Of a DNA stretch of 41,824 nucleotides, positions 41,696 to 41,824 are shown piece after piece (position 1 is the stretch's first letter; every line of letters begins with the position of its first letter). Position numbers and translations under genes: made by a program. The notes under the pieces are model-generated. The model had not been told where the DNA came from and made no database searches. It saw nothing but the letters and a program-made list of their open reading frames with translations. This stretch comes from Acetobacteraceae bacterium (GTDB lineage: Bacteria > Pseudomonadota > Alphaproteobacteria > Acetobacterales > Acetobacteraceae), in NCBI GenBank assembly GCA_003151425.1, contig PLXO01000076.1, positions 4,743-46,566 on the forward strand, read 5' to 3'.

Positions 41696-41824
41696 GTACA
41701 CCACAGAGGCACAGAGACACGGAGCAAATATCGACGCGCAGCAATTCTCATTTTGGTCGGGCCGTACGGCCTGTCATCGTCATGGCCGGACTTGTTCCGG
41801 CCATCCCCGCAGCACGGTGCCGCG
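41696..41824. repeat. Repeat fragments at the right edge
   Basis: After the glycosyltransferase, caccacagaggcacagagac (from 41701) is a left arm of the cacagagg palindrome family without a visible right arm. From 41779, cgtcatggccggacttgttc with cggccatcc and gcacggtgccgcg matches, in reverse, the element at 12909-13010. The window ends inside this element. Confidence 0.7.

Noticed and set aside
1..41824. tRNA or rRNA genes
   Set aside because: No cloverleaf-like segment with a T-loop motif and no rRNA-like stretch was noticed on reading; a covariance search would be needed to be certain.

Overview
The window reads as a chromosomal segment of a high-GC alphaproteobacterium. Protein composition, gene content (DUF1028, Dpp-type importers, a PemK-like toxin, a GumM/WecG-type glycosyltransferase) and the abundance of intergenic palindromes suggest an acetic-acid-bacterium relative (Acetobacteraceae). 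That assignment is inference; no rRNA or tRNA gene was seen to anchor it.

Layout. 1-4.5 kb: a DUF1028 protein and a family-5 solute-binding protein with two DppBC-type permeases, but no ATPase genes. 4.5-7.3 kb: an orphan RES-domain toxin-like gene, a second Tat-exported solute-binding protein, and the C-terminal half of a broken DMT transporter. 7.4-12.7 kb (minus strand): glpD, a CBS-BON protein, a FetAB-type ABC exporter and an M20 dipeptidase; the last three genes overlap by 4 bp. 13.1-15.3 kb: a SulP transporter fused to STAS and cyclic-nucleotide-binding domains. 15.5-18.8 kb: accessory material, namely a frameshifted membrane protein, a deleted second copy of the M20 gene, a Phd/PemK-type toxin-antitoxin pair, and a ribbon-helix-helix regulator with a clear promoter/operator. 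18.9-20.2 kb: a PHB-depolymerase-family esterase. 20.7-22.6 kb: a group II intron with its reverse transcriptase, sitting inside a dispersed palindromic repeat. 22.8-29.4 kb (minus): the Kup potassium transporter, a HlyD/ABC-2 exporter operon and an unknown polytopic membrane protein. 29.6-32.8 kb: an amidase divergent from a NodT-type outer-membrane lipoprotein. 32.9-35.4 kb (minus): a tightly overlapping lipoprotein, alpha/beta hydrolase and DMT exporter operon. 35.8-39.2 kb: a luciferase-like monooxygenase, then an MFS and SDR operon behind a tandem operator. 39.5-41.6 kb: a beta-barrel porin overlapping a WecG/TagA/CpsF glycosyltransferase, probably the start of an exopolysaccharide locus.

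The dominant non-coding theme is that most longer intergenic gaps hold palindromic repeats from at least six sequence families. These repeats supply stop codons (glpD), extend reading frames (amidase), lie next to truncated genes (DMT, RES), and in one case host the intron. The intron's predicted EBS1 and EBS2 match the repeat arm it occupies. I did not find a convincing wholly new multi-gene system. The intron-in-repeat arrangement, the two operator structures and the collapsed M20 duplicate are the observations most worth following.
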